Assembly: GCA_011037195.1 (NCBI GenBank)
Contig: JAAEAF010001934.1
Coordinates: forward strand, 1 to 64,000
Source of the DNA: Triatoma infestans
Taxonomy: Eukaryota; Arthropoda; Insecta; Hemiptera; Reduviidae
DNA length: 64,000 bases
Direction: 5' to 3'
The notes beneath the pieces were generated by a model. That model ran no database searches. It saw only the letters and a list, made by a program, of their open reading frames with translations, and was not told the origin of the DNA. This document shows, piece by piece, positions 12,859 to 24,439 of the stretch. Position 1 is the stretch's first letter. Every line of letters begins with the position of its first letter. The position numbers were made by a program, and so were the translations under genes.

Positions 12859-12895
12859 GCCAACGTTTCATCTTATATTAAGACATCATCAGGGC
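12859..12895 (-). ncRNA. Hammerhead ribozyme-like motif at the end of the Penelope-like frame
   Basis: Minus strand: GCC, CTGATGA (12886-12892), T, stem II GTCTTA/TAAGAT around ATA, GAAA, CGTT, GGC. All core bases fit the hammerhead pattern. Stem I is GCC/GGC, stem II has five Watson-Crick pairs plus a G-U, and stem III is the short palindrome ACGT with a GUU cleavage triplet. Placement directly behind an endonuclease frame matches the hammerheads known in Penelope-like retroelements. Confidence 0.65.
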
Positions 12896-13231
12896 TAAAA
12901 AATAACAAAAAATAGCAATGGCTAAACAACAAACGACAAATCCACTCCTTTTATGATTCAAAAACATGAAAAAGGTAACAATAAGTTTTATTATGTATTC
13001 ACATCGTGAGAATAAATAATGTTTTAAATTTATTGGATTCTTTCTCAAATATATTGTAACAAGATTTTCATAGTCAAAGTTAATATAGCTATTTTCCAAA
13101 GAGTTCTGTACAGCAGCAACAGAACTTTTCTTTGTTTTTATAAGTGCCCAGAAATCCTGTTTTTTTTTTGTTTTTTTACGTAAATATTGCTTAGTTTCTT
13201 CTATATAGATTGAAGGACAATCTTTACAATG
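12878..13231 (-). pseudogene. Penelope-like element, GIY-YIG endonuclease C-terminus (fragment)
   Basis: Minus-strand open frame of 117 codons: HCKDCPSIYIEETKQYLRKK, then about 30 lysine-rich residues, SSVAAVQNSLENSYINFDYE, NLVTIYLRKNPINLK and a hydrophobic end. This follows the endonuclease of Penelope-like retroelements: a C-x2-C pair before YIGET (here YIEET), an SAVA-like block, an ENxHxINFDYE-like block and an ExxxI-type helix. The GIY half lies upstream in another frame (VDDVDYI), and an in-frame stop lies five codons before HCKDC, so the copy is frameshifted and 5'-truncated. In YIEET the Gly is replaced by Glu. The reverse transcriptase domain is absent. The stop codon lies inside a hammerhead-like motif (12859-12895). 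Confidence 0.72.
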
Positions 13232-14079
13232 TAATCTACATCATCCACTGTAAATTTATTGGTCAAAATATTAACGCATACAGACAAAGAGACCAACAGA
13301 CGGACATCAATTACCTCAATTAGGAAACCGAATATAGCCAGCAAATTTAAGTCCCTTTGTAAATATCTACGTATATATACAAAAAAAAACAACTTTTATT
13401 TCAATAAATAAAGCTAGGCCAGATAAATAGCAGTTAAATAAGATATTATATAGACTGCAATTAGAATCTACGATCCTAGGCGTGGTCAAAATATATTAAA
13501 AATACAACCAACATATAAACTATTAACACTGTAGAACAAAATATTCCCACAATTAAAAAAAAAATACCTATACTTCTTCTGGTTGCTATAGCAAGTTATT
13601 AAGATTATATAAAACATCATAAATGTACGCATACGCGAATATAGACAGAGAAATTTAGTAAATCTTTTAATAGGTTTATTTTATTTTATCCAAAAAAAAT
13701 AAAAATAAAATAACAACATTCAACCATTAAGGTTACAGCACAGCATCCACATCTGTGTAAGTGAAAGATAGCAGAGATGATGGGAAAGTGAAATTCTATA
13801 TTATGAGATAACAGACGCCAATTTGCTTCTGTGAGGGCGCCTCTAGCATTTTTTTTATTTTATTTTTACTGTTGGATATTTTTATTTTAATAGCTTTAGA
13901 TAAATTTTCTATGGAGTTTATGATCAGATTTCTATATAGTTTATTTCAATATTTAAAGAAGAAAAATTATTTATTCGTTTATTTGTCATGTTTTGAATCA
14001 CATATGAGTATATAACACTTTCACCTGTAAGTTTCATAATGCTTACTAAATTTTTTAACTGATTGCTTAAACCTATTAT

Positions 14080-14924
14080 TCAGATTGCATCCTCTCTGTT
14101 CGAACATTCAAGCGGAAGCTCTTGCGATAGCTAAAGGCTTAGAATGGATATATTTCAATGGTATTGAATTTATCCAAAATATAAATATTTTCACAGAACA
14201 ATAGACAAATATCAATAGACAAAATAAAAAACAATAGAATACATTCTCCATTAATAGAAGACATTCGCGGTTGGATCACTCAAGTAGTAGAAAAAGGCCA
14301 GATAGTTACATAGAGTGGATCAAAGCACACGCAGGACATATAAAGAATGAAGAAGTAGATCATGTAGAAAAAAGAGCGGCGCAAGATACAAGTCTGGAAT
14401 ATTCCTACACTAAATATCCAAAAACTCATTTTAAAAGTATTTTAAAGACCGAATGTGAAACTGATTGGGAAATGAGATGGCAACAAACTGAAAAAGGGAG
14501 AACATTAAAGAAATTCTTTCCTGACATTAAAGATAGAAGGAAAATAGAATTAGAAATGGACTACCGTCTGACTCATATATTGTCAGGACATGGCCCATGC
14601 CGACAGTGTTTAAATAAGTGGAACATAATAGAATCTCCAACATGCCCTTGTAATGAAGGAATTCAAGATTTTACACACTTCTTATATCACTGTTCAATCT
14701 TGGAAAGATACAGAGCACCTTTCATAAGTTACATCCTGACAACGGGTCATAAATGCCCACTTTCAGAACAACTCCTACTAACAAGCAATTCATTGATAGA
14801 TAAATTCTTGTTGTTTCTTAAAAAATGGGATTTTAAAATTTTATTAAATACGTTAAATTTGTTGAAAAGAAAAAATCAATTTACATTTGATCATCTTCTG
14901 TATATTTCTCTTCTAAATTTATGA
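14080..14924 (+). pseudogene. Non-LTR retrotransposon (I-superfamily type), RNase H and C-terminal finger
   Basis: Upstream part reads CSNIQAEALAIAKGLEWI (RNase H block with the catalytic Glu) and stops after NIFTEQ. A later frame gives HSPLIEDIRGWITQVVEKG, then a shift into IEWIKAHAGHIKNEEVD (third RNase H block). The 217-codon frame from 14271 continues with a basic linker, YRLTHILSGHGPCRQCL, a finger CPCNEGIQDFTHFLYHC (C-x-C-x8-H-x4-C), and a leucine-rich C-terminus ending LYISLLNL. Internal stop and frameshift make it a pseudogene, but the last 650 bases are well kept. The first RNase H Asp region (normally DS) is altered to EQ. The reverse transcriptase is missing. Confidence 0.82.
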
Positions 14925-15469
14925 ATTCAACAATCACAATGTAGTTATTAATTGTAATAAAATTACATGTATTATATCTTACTGGAGCATGTAGAATTAT
15001 TTAATAAACTCTCTCATGGTTGGGATACTATCCATTAAAAGCCCAGTTATATAGCCAAAACTCTGGTCCATGAAAATTTATAAGATCATATTATTCTCCT
15101 AAAAGCATCCAATTAACAAAACGTCTGGTGATTATTTCGTCGTATTTTGACAATTCTCAGTTAAAAGTGGCTCAATCTAGTAATTATTTCATGAAGGAGA
15201 CAATGATTTAAAGGTTCAAAATAAGATTTCGATGTTTAACAATTAGCCAGATTGAATCTAATAAAATCCCCCCTCTCGTCGCCACGAAATATGATTTCTT
15301 TCCCTGTAATAGCCTGCTTTATGTTTATGGTGCCTTATTTTCATGAGGATGGTATCCTGAAGATTAGCTGGGAGAAAACTCGAATCTTCAATATTAAAAA
15401 AAAAACCACAACAACTACTGTGGAAATACTCCCCCGACTTTCTCTTTACTCCAACCAATGCCATTTACT

Positions 15470-15780
15470 TAAACAAATTTTCCTTGAAACTGCAAAGTTA
15501 TAATGTTTAGTTGAGCTAGCCATAAAAGTGGTTGCGAGGATTTTACTTAATTACGAAGGGCCTTATCTGGAGCGCCCTAAGTCAAAACCAAGTATGATTG
15601 TGCAAATTTAAATTTATACAAACTGACAAACCCCACAATACCCTTCTAGAATCAATTTTTTCAGAAAAATGTGTCAAGGAAATGTGATATGTTTCTATCT
15701 ATGTAGCAAGTATTCTGAGTTTAAGGAAAATCATTGTAACCGATGTCGAGAAAAGTCTGGTGGAATTTCGAAGGAATTCT
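15470..15780 (-). repeat. Family R fragment (inverted partner)
   Basis: TGTTTAGTTGAGCTAGCCAT, GAAGGGCCTTATCTGGAGC and TATGTTTCTATCTATGTAGC are minus-strand family R. It meets a plus-strand fragment head-on near 15780. Confidence 0.75.
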
Positions 15781-15784
15781 GGCG

Positions 15785-16425
15785 AAATATGGCGTTAAGC
15801 TTCCCTCTAACGAATCACTTTATGACAATGTATCGTTCTACCACCTATATAATTAATTGAAAGTATAATTAGTTAAAAGCGTTGCGCAGAGTTTGAAGAA
15901 AATCGACTGACGGGAAATGCAACTTCACAATTAGGAATTGGAGTTTTTTTTTGGAATTTTCTCCAAAACGACTAACTTTACAACTATGGCGATTAACTTT
16001 ACAACTATGGCAATTAACTTTACAACTATGGCGATAACTTTACAACTATGGCGATTAACTTTACAACTATGGCGATAACTTTACAACTATGGCGATTAAC
16101 TTTACAACTATGGCGATTAACTTTACAACTATGGCGATTAACTTTATAACTATCGCGATTAACTTTAAACTTAGAATGCTAGCTGCAAAGTTATAAAACT
16201 ATCACTTTTATTTAGAATCTGAGCCGTTAACTTTCAAATATAATTTGTAAAATATTATTGGGGGTTCTCTTTTAGATTACAATGTAATCATTCATTACCT
16301 ACCTGGGTGGTTACTTGTCCTTCTACCACTTCTAATTTATGTAGGAGAAATGTATAAAATTTATACATAATTAGTAAGAGAAAGTTGTGTGAGTTTTTCA
16401 CACGAGATTTAATTTTTTCTAATAT
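15785..16425 (+). repeat. Family R fragment containing the minisatellite
   Basis: GGCGTTAAGCTTCCCTCTAA onward through GAAGAAAATCGACTGACGGG to the minisatellite, then AAACTTAGAATGCTAGCTGC and finally the 3' motif GTGTGAGTTTTTCACAC (16389-16405). Confidence 0.75.
15970..16168 (+). repeat. Minisatellite, about 9.5 units of 19-21 bp
   Basis: Unit GATTAACTTTACAACTATGGC, with some units one or two bases shorter; the last units drift. Left flank (CTCCAAAACGACTAACTTT) and right flank (GATTAACTTTAAACTTAGAA) match consecutive parts of family R, so the array arose by amplification of a stretch within one repeat copy. Confidence 0.95.
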
Positions 16426-17329
16426 CTTTGAAGGAGACAACGTGTTCAAAACGATGGATATTAAATCGAAAAGGAAATGCTGTTTGTTGCCGACTACGTA
16501 AGACATCTGTAAACGGTTCGAGATGCAGTAACTATTTCTCCGTTAAATTAACACTTCCGTTAGTTAACAATTGATTTACCAGATTTCCTTTTACTTTTTT
16601 TTTAAAGGGAATTTCGGTGTTTTCGGTTTAATGTTTAAAAAGTGAATTACCAAAATATTTATATCAATATATTTTAGCCATGTCCCATATATATATGGCG
16701 TCAAATTAAGCAGAACCCATTAAAAGAGACTAAAAATGCCCATTATATAAATTACCATGAATTACTTCCATTTTAAAATGATATATTAATTACATTATTT
16801 GGTCATTCCTGCATAATTCCAACGCCAAATAAACAATTTACTTAAACCAACAAACTGTTCACATACACTGTAAACTAATGTCTGCCAAAATTAGAAATAA
16901 ATAAATAATAGCTTTATAAATAACATTACTCTCTTTCTAATTATATAAGTCATTAAACAAAAATCATGGCCAAGTCAATTAATAATGACCCAAGAAAGGG
17001 ATATTTGGGGGGGAAGGGGGGAGACTTTAAAACATTCTACAATTCGACCTACTTAATATTGATCTTTAAAAAAAACATTCCTAATTAGGGCCCCCGCCTA
17101 CTATAACAATTTTGATGCAATATTTTTTTTTATTTTTAAAACACGTATTTAAAAAAAAAAGTAAACTCTAATAAAACGAATATAAAAGTTTTATTTATTT
17201 TATTTAGGGCTATTTTGATTTTTATCCTTTTTGATATTGCAATATGGAAACATCATTAAATACAAGCATGAATAAAATTTTACTCTACTATATTTGACAG
17301 ATTTACTTATTTTCATCCATATTTTAATT

Positions 17330-17492
17330 ATTAAAATCAAATATTAGAACAGTTATTCGAAATTTAGTGACCGCAATTGTCTTGATTGGTTTGCCTGAAA
17401 TCTTCGTATCAGATACGGTGGTAGTACCTAAACGGAATACCAAGTTTGAGCTTCCTGTAACTCTTTTCGTTTTTGAGATATTATTTTCACAA

Positions 17493-17532
<40 letters not shown>

Positions 17533-17640
17533 TTTTCTAAAAACCACTTTTTGTACTCAGTGGACCTCAAAACGTGAATTTTCCAGTGAAAATTCAATTT
17601 TGAAAGTCTGGCACTATCTCAATACTTCCTGCTTTATTAA
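17330..17640 (-). repeat. Family R 5' half
   Basis: Inverse of the first 300 bases: TCGTATCAGATACGGTGG, CCAAGTTTGAGCTTCCTG, a (CA)n run (17494-17530) at the GT-seed position and GTGGACCTCAAAACGTGAA. Ends near 17640. Confidence 0.8.
17494..17530 (+). repeat. (CA)n microsatellite
   Basis: About 18 uninterrupted CA units within a minus-strand family R copy. Confidence 0.95.
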
Positions 17641-17687
17641 CGATTAATTATATCTTACGGTTGGTACCTATAAGGGGGACATTACTG

Positions 17688-17944
17688 ATTGCTTGGGTTG
17701 TGAGGAAATTAGGTTCAGGACCTCTGGTCGGAATAGGATGGCTGTGGAAGAGCTTAGGTATTTCCGCTTAAGGTTATTGTCCGATTTATTCGCACTGCGG
17801 TGAATCTTAGATGAATAAGATCCGGGTCTGGATTTTTGTTCTAGACCCGGCTTGTTGTTGTTTTTCTTGGGGTAGCTATATGGGCCTAATGAGGCTTTAG
17901 ATAGCGTAGGGTTTGGTCCGCCCCCAGTAGACAAATAATAATAA
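17688..17944 (+). pseudogene. 5'-truncated LINE 3' end with (TAA)n tail, copy 1
   Basis: Begins TDCLGCEEIRFRTSGRNR, the end of the C-terminal finger region of an RNase H LINE, followed by a 3' UTR sharing GGGGTAGCTATATGG and TTTGGATAGCGTAG-like blocks with the copy at 40.5-40.9 kb, and ends AATAATAATAATT. Flanked by imperfect direct repeats of about 40 bases (17645-17686 and 17944-17985). Confidence 0.7.
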
Positions 17945-18578
17945 TTATAACTTATAGTTGGTACCCATAAGGGGACACATTACTTAGCATAATGTAGATA
18001 CTCTCATAACGATAACTAAAGATAATATATCCTTATAGAATAACCTGTTTCGTGCAATTACTATCTTCTTTCGCGGTTCTATTTTAGAAAACAAAAGCCA
18101 CTAGTTAAGCGAAGCCAAAATCGGAGATTTATAAGAAGTTATGAGGAAGTATATTATTTCTTATGTTGAACAACATTACAATAACTTAATGTATTCTCAA
18201 TTATTCTCTCTCTCTATATATATATATATCTTATATTGGAACAGAATACAATAGAGTCCTTGAAAGTATTTATTAATAGATGAAAATTAATCATAAAAAA
18301 ATTATGGCAAGGTGTCATTAAAAAGTAATTTTTAAAAAAGGGGAGGTGGGAGAGTTATTAGTGAGAGGGAGATAATAATATTATTTCTTATTTCAAATAG
18401 TTAATCTTTTTATGTTCACAATTTTCATTATTTACAAATAAAAAAGATAAGCTGGCTGTCTTGACTTAGAAGTTACTTGTTGCGGCTACTTGATGTCGTC
18501 AGTATCGCTTTATTGTAAGTATATTGCCGGCATATTGAAGTGTAATATTTTACTATATAAACATACCAAATAGGTTAA

Positions 18579-18785
18579 CTATCTTTGTCTATATTTAGAA
18601 TTCAGTGTTAGAGCATCAATCCATCTCATAAATTGTGTAATACTTTTGGACTTAACGGCTTCTCTTATTTTATTAGCTATTTCATAGTCAGTCTTCTTTC
18701 TATCCAAATTTGGGGCAGTTGTGCTAGACTTTTATGGAAGATCCTTTTGTCTTCTATCGGCTATAAAAGATATAGTGAATTTTCA
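18579..18785 (-). pseudogene. Possible coding relic of unknown family
   Basis: Minus strand: ADRRQKDLP, stop, KSSTTAPNLDRKKTDYEI, ANKIREAVKSKSITQFMRW, IDALTLNSKYRQR, stop. About 45 uninterrupted codons with protein-like composition. No family recognised; may be chance. Confidence 0.25.
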
Positions 18786-19204
18786 GTTTTATCCTATTTT
18801 GAATAATAATAAATAGAGTGTAGCAACTTATTAATCAGAATTGCATGAACTCAGCGTGATTAAACGGTTAAATTAGGACATTGTAAGAAAAGGAAGACTT
18901 TAGTTATATACTTTAATGCTAATAAACTGTTGAAATGTTAACTAAGAACAACTTTTTTAAAGTTTATGGTAAATTGGAAAAAGTATTTTATTGTAGTTTC
19001 AACACCTCAAGTCGAATTCTTCTGGTCTTTGACAAGAATTCAAACAAAAAACAAAAAAAAAAAAAGGCAGAAAAAGTCGGATAATTTCAAATAGGCCGTT
19101 AATAAAGCTCCCCAAGGAAAATTACAAACCACGAAGTGATAGATTTATCTGACATCAGTGTCTGTACGAGGCATCATTTTATGTGCATGATAACTCGTGA
19201 CATT

Positions 19205-19995
19205 ATTTTGTAAGTATTTCAAGAGAAAGTCGTGTATTTTTTTCGCACCAGATTTTTCTACTTTTTCTTTTTACTTTCTCTAACTGCTGTGTTAGAGGAA
19301 CAAGTATTGCGATCGTGCCAGATTTTCTAAATTGAGTTTTCACAAGAAATACACGTTATGAGACCTCCTGAGTCTAAAAAGTGGTTTTTAGAAAATGATC
19401 TGTATCATTGTGTGAGTGTTGTGAAGAGAATATCTTAAATACGAAAATTTGCAGGAAGCTCAAACTTGGTATTCCGTTCAGGTACCACTACCGCATCAGA
19501 TACGAAGATTTTGGGCAAAATCCATCAATCGGAAGTGCCACTTTATTAAATGATTTTTTTTTTGTTCAGCTTTTTATAATTTTCTTTAAAAAGGCTCCAA
19601 CGATTTTCTTTGAACTTCATATATATCAACTGCACATACAAAGAGCTACAAGTTTTAATTTGCAACATTTCTCTGGGAAAATTCATTTAAGGGCATTTTT
19701 GGGGGAAAGCTGGAGTTATGGTTTCCTCTAAAGTGCTATTTTAGTTCAACAACGTGCTATACAATTTTGTCATCTAAATGATATGAATTAGAATTATATA
19801 AGTTGCCAAAATTCCCAATTTGAGGAAAATTGGTTGAGCGCAAGTGCGACTTTTCTCAAATAGGTTTGCAGTTTTTTGTGATTTCTCCATAAAAATGTCG
19901 GCAGTTTTAAACACTAATAAGAAAATTGTAAGTGTGAAGAAAATCTGCCATGTAAGAGAAAGTTTTGTGTTATACACACCATATTTTTTTTTTAA
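19205..19995 (+). repeat. Family R, full copy preceded by another copy's 3' end
   Basis: 19218-19250 is a decayed 3' end (AGAGAAAGTCGTG...CGCACCAGATTTTT), followed about 15 bases later by a complete start CTTTCTCTAACTGCTGTGTTAG and GTATTGCGATCGTGCC. The copy runs through both half-units (19529 and 19838 regions) to GTAAGAGAAAGTTTTGTG and CACACCAT (19951-19984). Suggests head-to-tail arrangement. Confidence 0.82.
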
Positions 19996-19999
19996 TGAA

Positions 20000-22075
20000 C
20001 ACCTGGTAAAAAAATTACGTGTCATTCCAAACAAATCTATACGGTGTCCTTTTTAGATGGATATAAATTTTTACAATAGCACTTAATAAGTACTTGCGTA
20101 GTTTTTTTTTTTTTACGATTATATCTTTATTCCATTTATAGGGTTAATGTCAGGTTTATTTTTTTATTTCATTCATACATATAAGGTAGTGTGAAAAATA
20201 AATATCGATTGAAAACTACTGATTTTATTGATTATTAAGATATTTGAATATTAAGGTTATAGTAAAAAAAAAAAAAAATTGAATAAAGATTAGTAAACAA
20301 ATATTAAGGTTGTGAAAATTAAATGTTGTGAAATTGGTAATACAAAGACGTGTTAAATGACGTCTTTAAAGACTAAATTGCTGTTAATACATTGTAAGGC
20401 GGAGAGAGGTTTCAATTATCGAAACCGGTAATCGATGGAATGAATATTGCTTCCTCCATACCATCATTTCTTTCTTTAATGTAATTATTTTTATTATCTT
20501 CAACGATGTTTTACTCTTAAAAAAAAAAAAAAAAAAAAATCACCAGTAAGGTAATTACTGCGCATGTCACATTGTCACATTTATAAAATAATGTTCCTAT
20601 TAATCCAATGACAGCTAATTATAAAAGTGTTTATGATATCGTTATATAAAAAGAACAAATAATTATTCCGAACTTCAGATATCTTTTTTTTTTTTTTTTT
20701 TTATGCTATCACGTATTTTTATCAAGACTTTCTGGCCTGAGACCAGCAAATAAAGCAGGCTTATATCACAGAAGAAAATGTGATGTGAAAACAGTTGTAC
20801 AATTGTCTCTTCTGCTCGTATTTTCTTCAAAAATTAGCACTTATGCTAAATGGCTATGGCTTTTTAATTTTTTGCAAAAATTATAGATGATGGGGGAGCC
20901 ATAAATGATGAATGTTGGTTTTTTTTTTAACACAATATTTAAAGGTCAACCGATAAATTCAGCTCCCCTAAGAAGTTCAAAAAAAGTTTCATATGGAAAT
21001 GACGTTTATAAAGTTGTATATATCAGATAATTGTATCGATAATTATGATAATTTAAAAAAAAAGTTATCATCATAAAACAGACAGTAATAAAACTATTAT
21101 TTTGTGATAATATTAGGAAGAATATCACTTTTGGCTGACCTTGAACAAACAAGATTCAGTAAGTAAAAAAATCAGGATAATAATAATATTATTTAGGACC
21201 TAAAATCATTAAAAAAAATTGCAGGTAATAAAAGTGGGTGTGGCTCCGTCAGATCCATTACGGTGTAGAAGATATATTGTAGCATCCTTGAAAAATCTGT
21301 GTTTTGTACAATGAATAATAGTAGAAAATAACTTAGAAAAGTTTTGAATATTATTTAACAACTCTCACTAAATTGAGACCCGTGTTTAATATAAATTTAT
21401 AATTGCGAGTTTAGATATACATAGAAGGAAGGGGTTAGGTAACTGAGGTGAAGCTGTGTGTGTTCGTAGATACGCTAAACCAGTTACAGAGATATCGCTC
21501 AAGATAGTCTGAGGTTGGGTTTACACAGCTTCAAGTGTTTTTCGTGTTTTCAGACCAGAGGATATCTACCTAGAAATGCCAGAATCTTAATGGCCACTCC
21601 ATTTCTCACTACTAGATGGCTTATCTATCAGCAGTGCTCTCAATTTTTAATATAATAGTACAACTACCATTTTTTATGGGTAACATGTATTAGGGATCAT
21701 CAAAGAAGATAAAGTAAAATACAAAAGCAAGAGCGGAGAGCTACCCATCCAGCGATAACATTCTAGTATGTAAACTTATCACCTTCGTGATTTCATCAGT
21801 ATCACCTTCTCTATCACTAAGGAACTAAATCGCTGGACCAGCGCCTTCTGCAAGCAGCACTGTCAGGAGTTTGGCGGATGTCCTAAGAAAGAGGGGATTT
21901 GTGGAATTTACAATAATGAGATCGGATCACTTCATTTATGTCGGGAATTTTTAGGTTCTTGTGGATGATTTCATTAGTTACATAATAGAAGAGCATTTAC
22001 AATATTTAAAGTACAAATTGATTTGAGTTGTAAATTAGTCTTTTATTAATGATGTAGTCAAAAAATAAATACACA
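20000..22075. other. Gene-free AT-rich stretch
   Basis: Homopolymer runs (20105, 20270, 20521, 20687) and non-coding sequence; 21421-21900 is slightly more GC-rich, but I find no frame, repeat or RNA gene. Confidence 0.6.
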
Positions 22076-22077
22076 AA

Positions 22078-22590
22078 AATCTGGTGTGAAACACTCACAC
22101 GACATTCTGTTTCGCTTAATAATAGAATTTAATCAAGAAATTTTCATTAAAATTGGAACGTTATCAATGTTGAGGCGGCCATAAACTTGTATACCTAAAT
22201 GGCGGCCTTATGTGGAGCACTTTATGTAAAAAAAAAGATCAACAAAGCTTGTTAAATTTAAATTGAAACTAATCGACAGCCCCCCTTTTTCCCCTCTAAA
22301 ATCAATTTTTTTCAGAAAACATGTTTCAATTAAAAGCGATACGTTTTAATCTCAGTAGTGAGCATTCCAAGTTTAAAAAAAAATTCTTGTAACCGTTTTC
22401 GTGAAAAATCCAAAAAAACTCAGAAACCTATTCTGTAAAATCGCAGTTCCGGTTAACCGATTTTCTAGTGAATTTGGAATTCTATCAATGCTTCTACTAC
22501 CGAAATATTATGTTTTCGCCGAAATATTTTCCGTGAAAATTCAATTTCGCAAATCTGGTACAATCGCAATATTTAGGTAGGAAATGCTGA
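22078..22590 (-). repeat. Family R copy, internally deleted
   Basis: Clean end motif CTGGTGTGAAACACTCACAC (22081-22100), GGCCTTATGTGGAGCAC, first half-unit, then a jump to the start region (AATTTCGCAAATCTGGTACAA). Confidence 0.8.
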
Positions 22591-22599
22591 TACAGTGTG

Positions 22600-24165
22600 A
22601 TAATAGAGGAGAGACAATTTGACGAGAATAATATCCCAATCATTAATTTTGAAAAATTCCCTTTAATTAATTAATGGGAGAGAAAACGAAAATAATAAAA
22701 AATTAAACAAATGTAAGAAACTTTTTTTAATTATTTTGCTTTACATTTTATCACCCATGGTTTAAAAACCGATACCTAGAACGACATATAATATACGCTA
22801 ATAACCAGATCGCTAATTGTACGTATTTTTTTAGGGTCAATTTTAAGGTCCTGGTATAGCAGAAAATTTTAAGGATTATATTTTCCTAAAACACATTGAA
22901 GATCTTTTTAGGAAGATTAATAAAACCCTAGATAGAGTTTATGAAAAAATCTAACGTAAGAAAGAATAAGGAAATTAAGTATAGGAAATTAAGGTGCGCA
23001 CCAAAAGAAGAATTCATAAATTTGGTAGCTGTCGATAAAAGAAAGCATATCTTCCTTTATTTACAACGCCAAAAAACAAATTTGCAAGGATTCTTAATGG
23101 ATTTTACAACCGGTTATAAAGTAATTACAAACCAGAATTTTTTTTTTTTAAATAATTAGGATTATCATTGAAAGAGAGGAATTGTCCCAAACCGGGAAGT
23201 GATCTCAAACAAACCTACACGACAGTACAAATAGTAAAAAAAAAAACAAACAAAATAAATAAAAAATAAACAATAATAAATAAATATATAAAAATAATTA
23301 AAAAAAAAGAATAAAGTTAATTAGATGAGCGGACCGGCCGAAAAATTTATCTTATTTAAAAGGCAAGAGCCTTTTTGTCCTTGGACATTATAATACGGAG
23401 AGTGTATTAAACTCTTTCTATATCAAATAAATATTTTAACAGTTCACACCCTCATTTTTACAAGACGACCTTTTTTGCAAAAATAAAAAGTAAGATTATT
23501 GCCATTTTACATGTCACATATTCCTCTAATATTACATATATTATAAAATTTAAAATAACTATATACACACAGATTAAATACATACATATGTTTGAATAAA
23601 TAACAAAATGTCATTATAATCTGTCGTTTATCATTTTTTTTGGTTATTTACTTCCACATATGAATTAGATAATTTATCGCCGCTATTATAAATTATTGCA
23701 ATCGCATTTTAATGTATGGCACAATTTGTAGAATTATTTATTACATACTTTACTTATTTCATTAGTTCGTAGATAAATGTGTGTAGAATTATTCATTAAA
23801 AAGGCCAAGAAATTCCATTTTCCTATGAAAATAATTAAATTGTGAAAAATATATTTTGAAAAATCTTACGTTAAGTCAAGGGAATGGATGTTTTAAAGAA
23901 GATTTCAAATTTTTCAAGATTTTTTGAAGTTGAATTTCAATTTGAAATTGAATCCCTTTTAATAAAGTAACGACATGCTTACTTACATATTAGGATGCGT
24001 CATTCCGAAAAATACTGATTAGAGATTCTTAAGTGGGCTTAAGAGAGAAGACGCACCTAGCTTCATCCTTACAAAGCACATTGTGGTTTAAGAAGACATC
24101 TTAATATATGCCCGATCGATGCAGTAGAGAAAACATTTACTCGTAATATTTGAGGAGCTAATATT
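22600..24165. other. Gene-free AT-rich stretch
   Basis: A small plus-strand frame at 22941-23159 is lysine-rich and looks like chance. Otherwise A/T runs only. Confidence 0.6.
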
Positions 24166-24220
24166 CAATACTTTTAATCGCATCCATTATTTTATCCGTC
24201 GTAGCATGCATATTAGTTTT

Positions 24221-24262
24221 ATTCCTGACCGGTTTCGGATATTCATCCATCGTCAGAGCAAA
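24221..24262 (-). ncRNA. Hammerhead ribozyme motif, element B left arm
   Basis: Minus strand: CTGACGA (24250-24256), stem II GGAT/ATCC with loop GAAT, GAAA (24233-24236), then CCGGTC with the predicted cleavage C at 24227. ACCGGT is self-complementary, which suits a dimeric (double-hammerhead) stem III. Stem I is weak: A-U and G-C close to the core, a mismatch, then two more pairs. Confidence 0.65.
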
Positions 24263-24397
24263 TTCACCAAGTTTGTGTAGAGAGTTCACTTCAACGAAAT
24301 GTTTCTGTAGACTCACAGTTGTTATGATACATACAACCAACAAGTGTGTCTACAGAAACATTTCGTTGAAGTGAACTCTCTACAGAAACTTGGTGAA

Positions 24398-24439
24398 TTT
24401 GCTCTGACGATGGATGAATATCCGAAACCGGTCAGGAAT
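24398..24439 (+). ncRNA. Hammerhead ribozyme motif, element B right arm
   Basis: Mirror image of the left-arm motif: CTGACGA (24404-24410), four-pair stem II, GAAA (24424-24427), CCGGTC with cleavage C at 24433, then AGGAAT pairing imperfectly with the bases before CTGACGA. All invariant core positions are present. Confidence 0.65.

Noticed and set aside
15970..16168. Regular array that could suggest a CRISPR
   Set aside because: Units are contiguous with no unique spacers, and the genome is eukaryotic; it is a minisatellite.
21775..21810. CTGATGA followed by a perfect five-pair stem on the minus strand
   Set aside because: The required GAAA segment and stem III are missing, so not a hammerhead.
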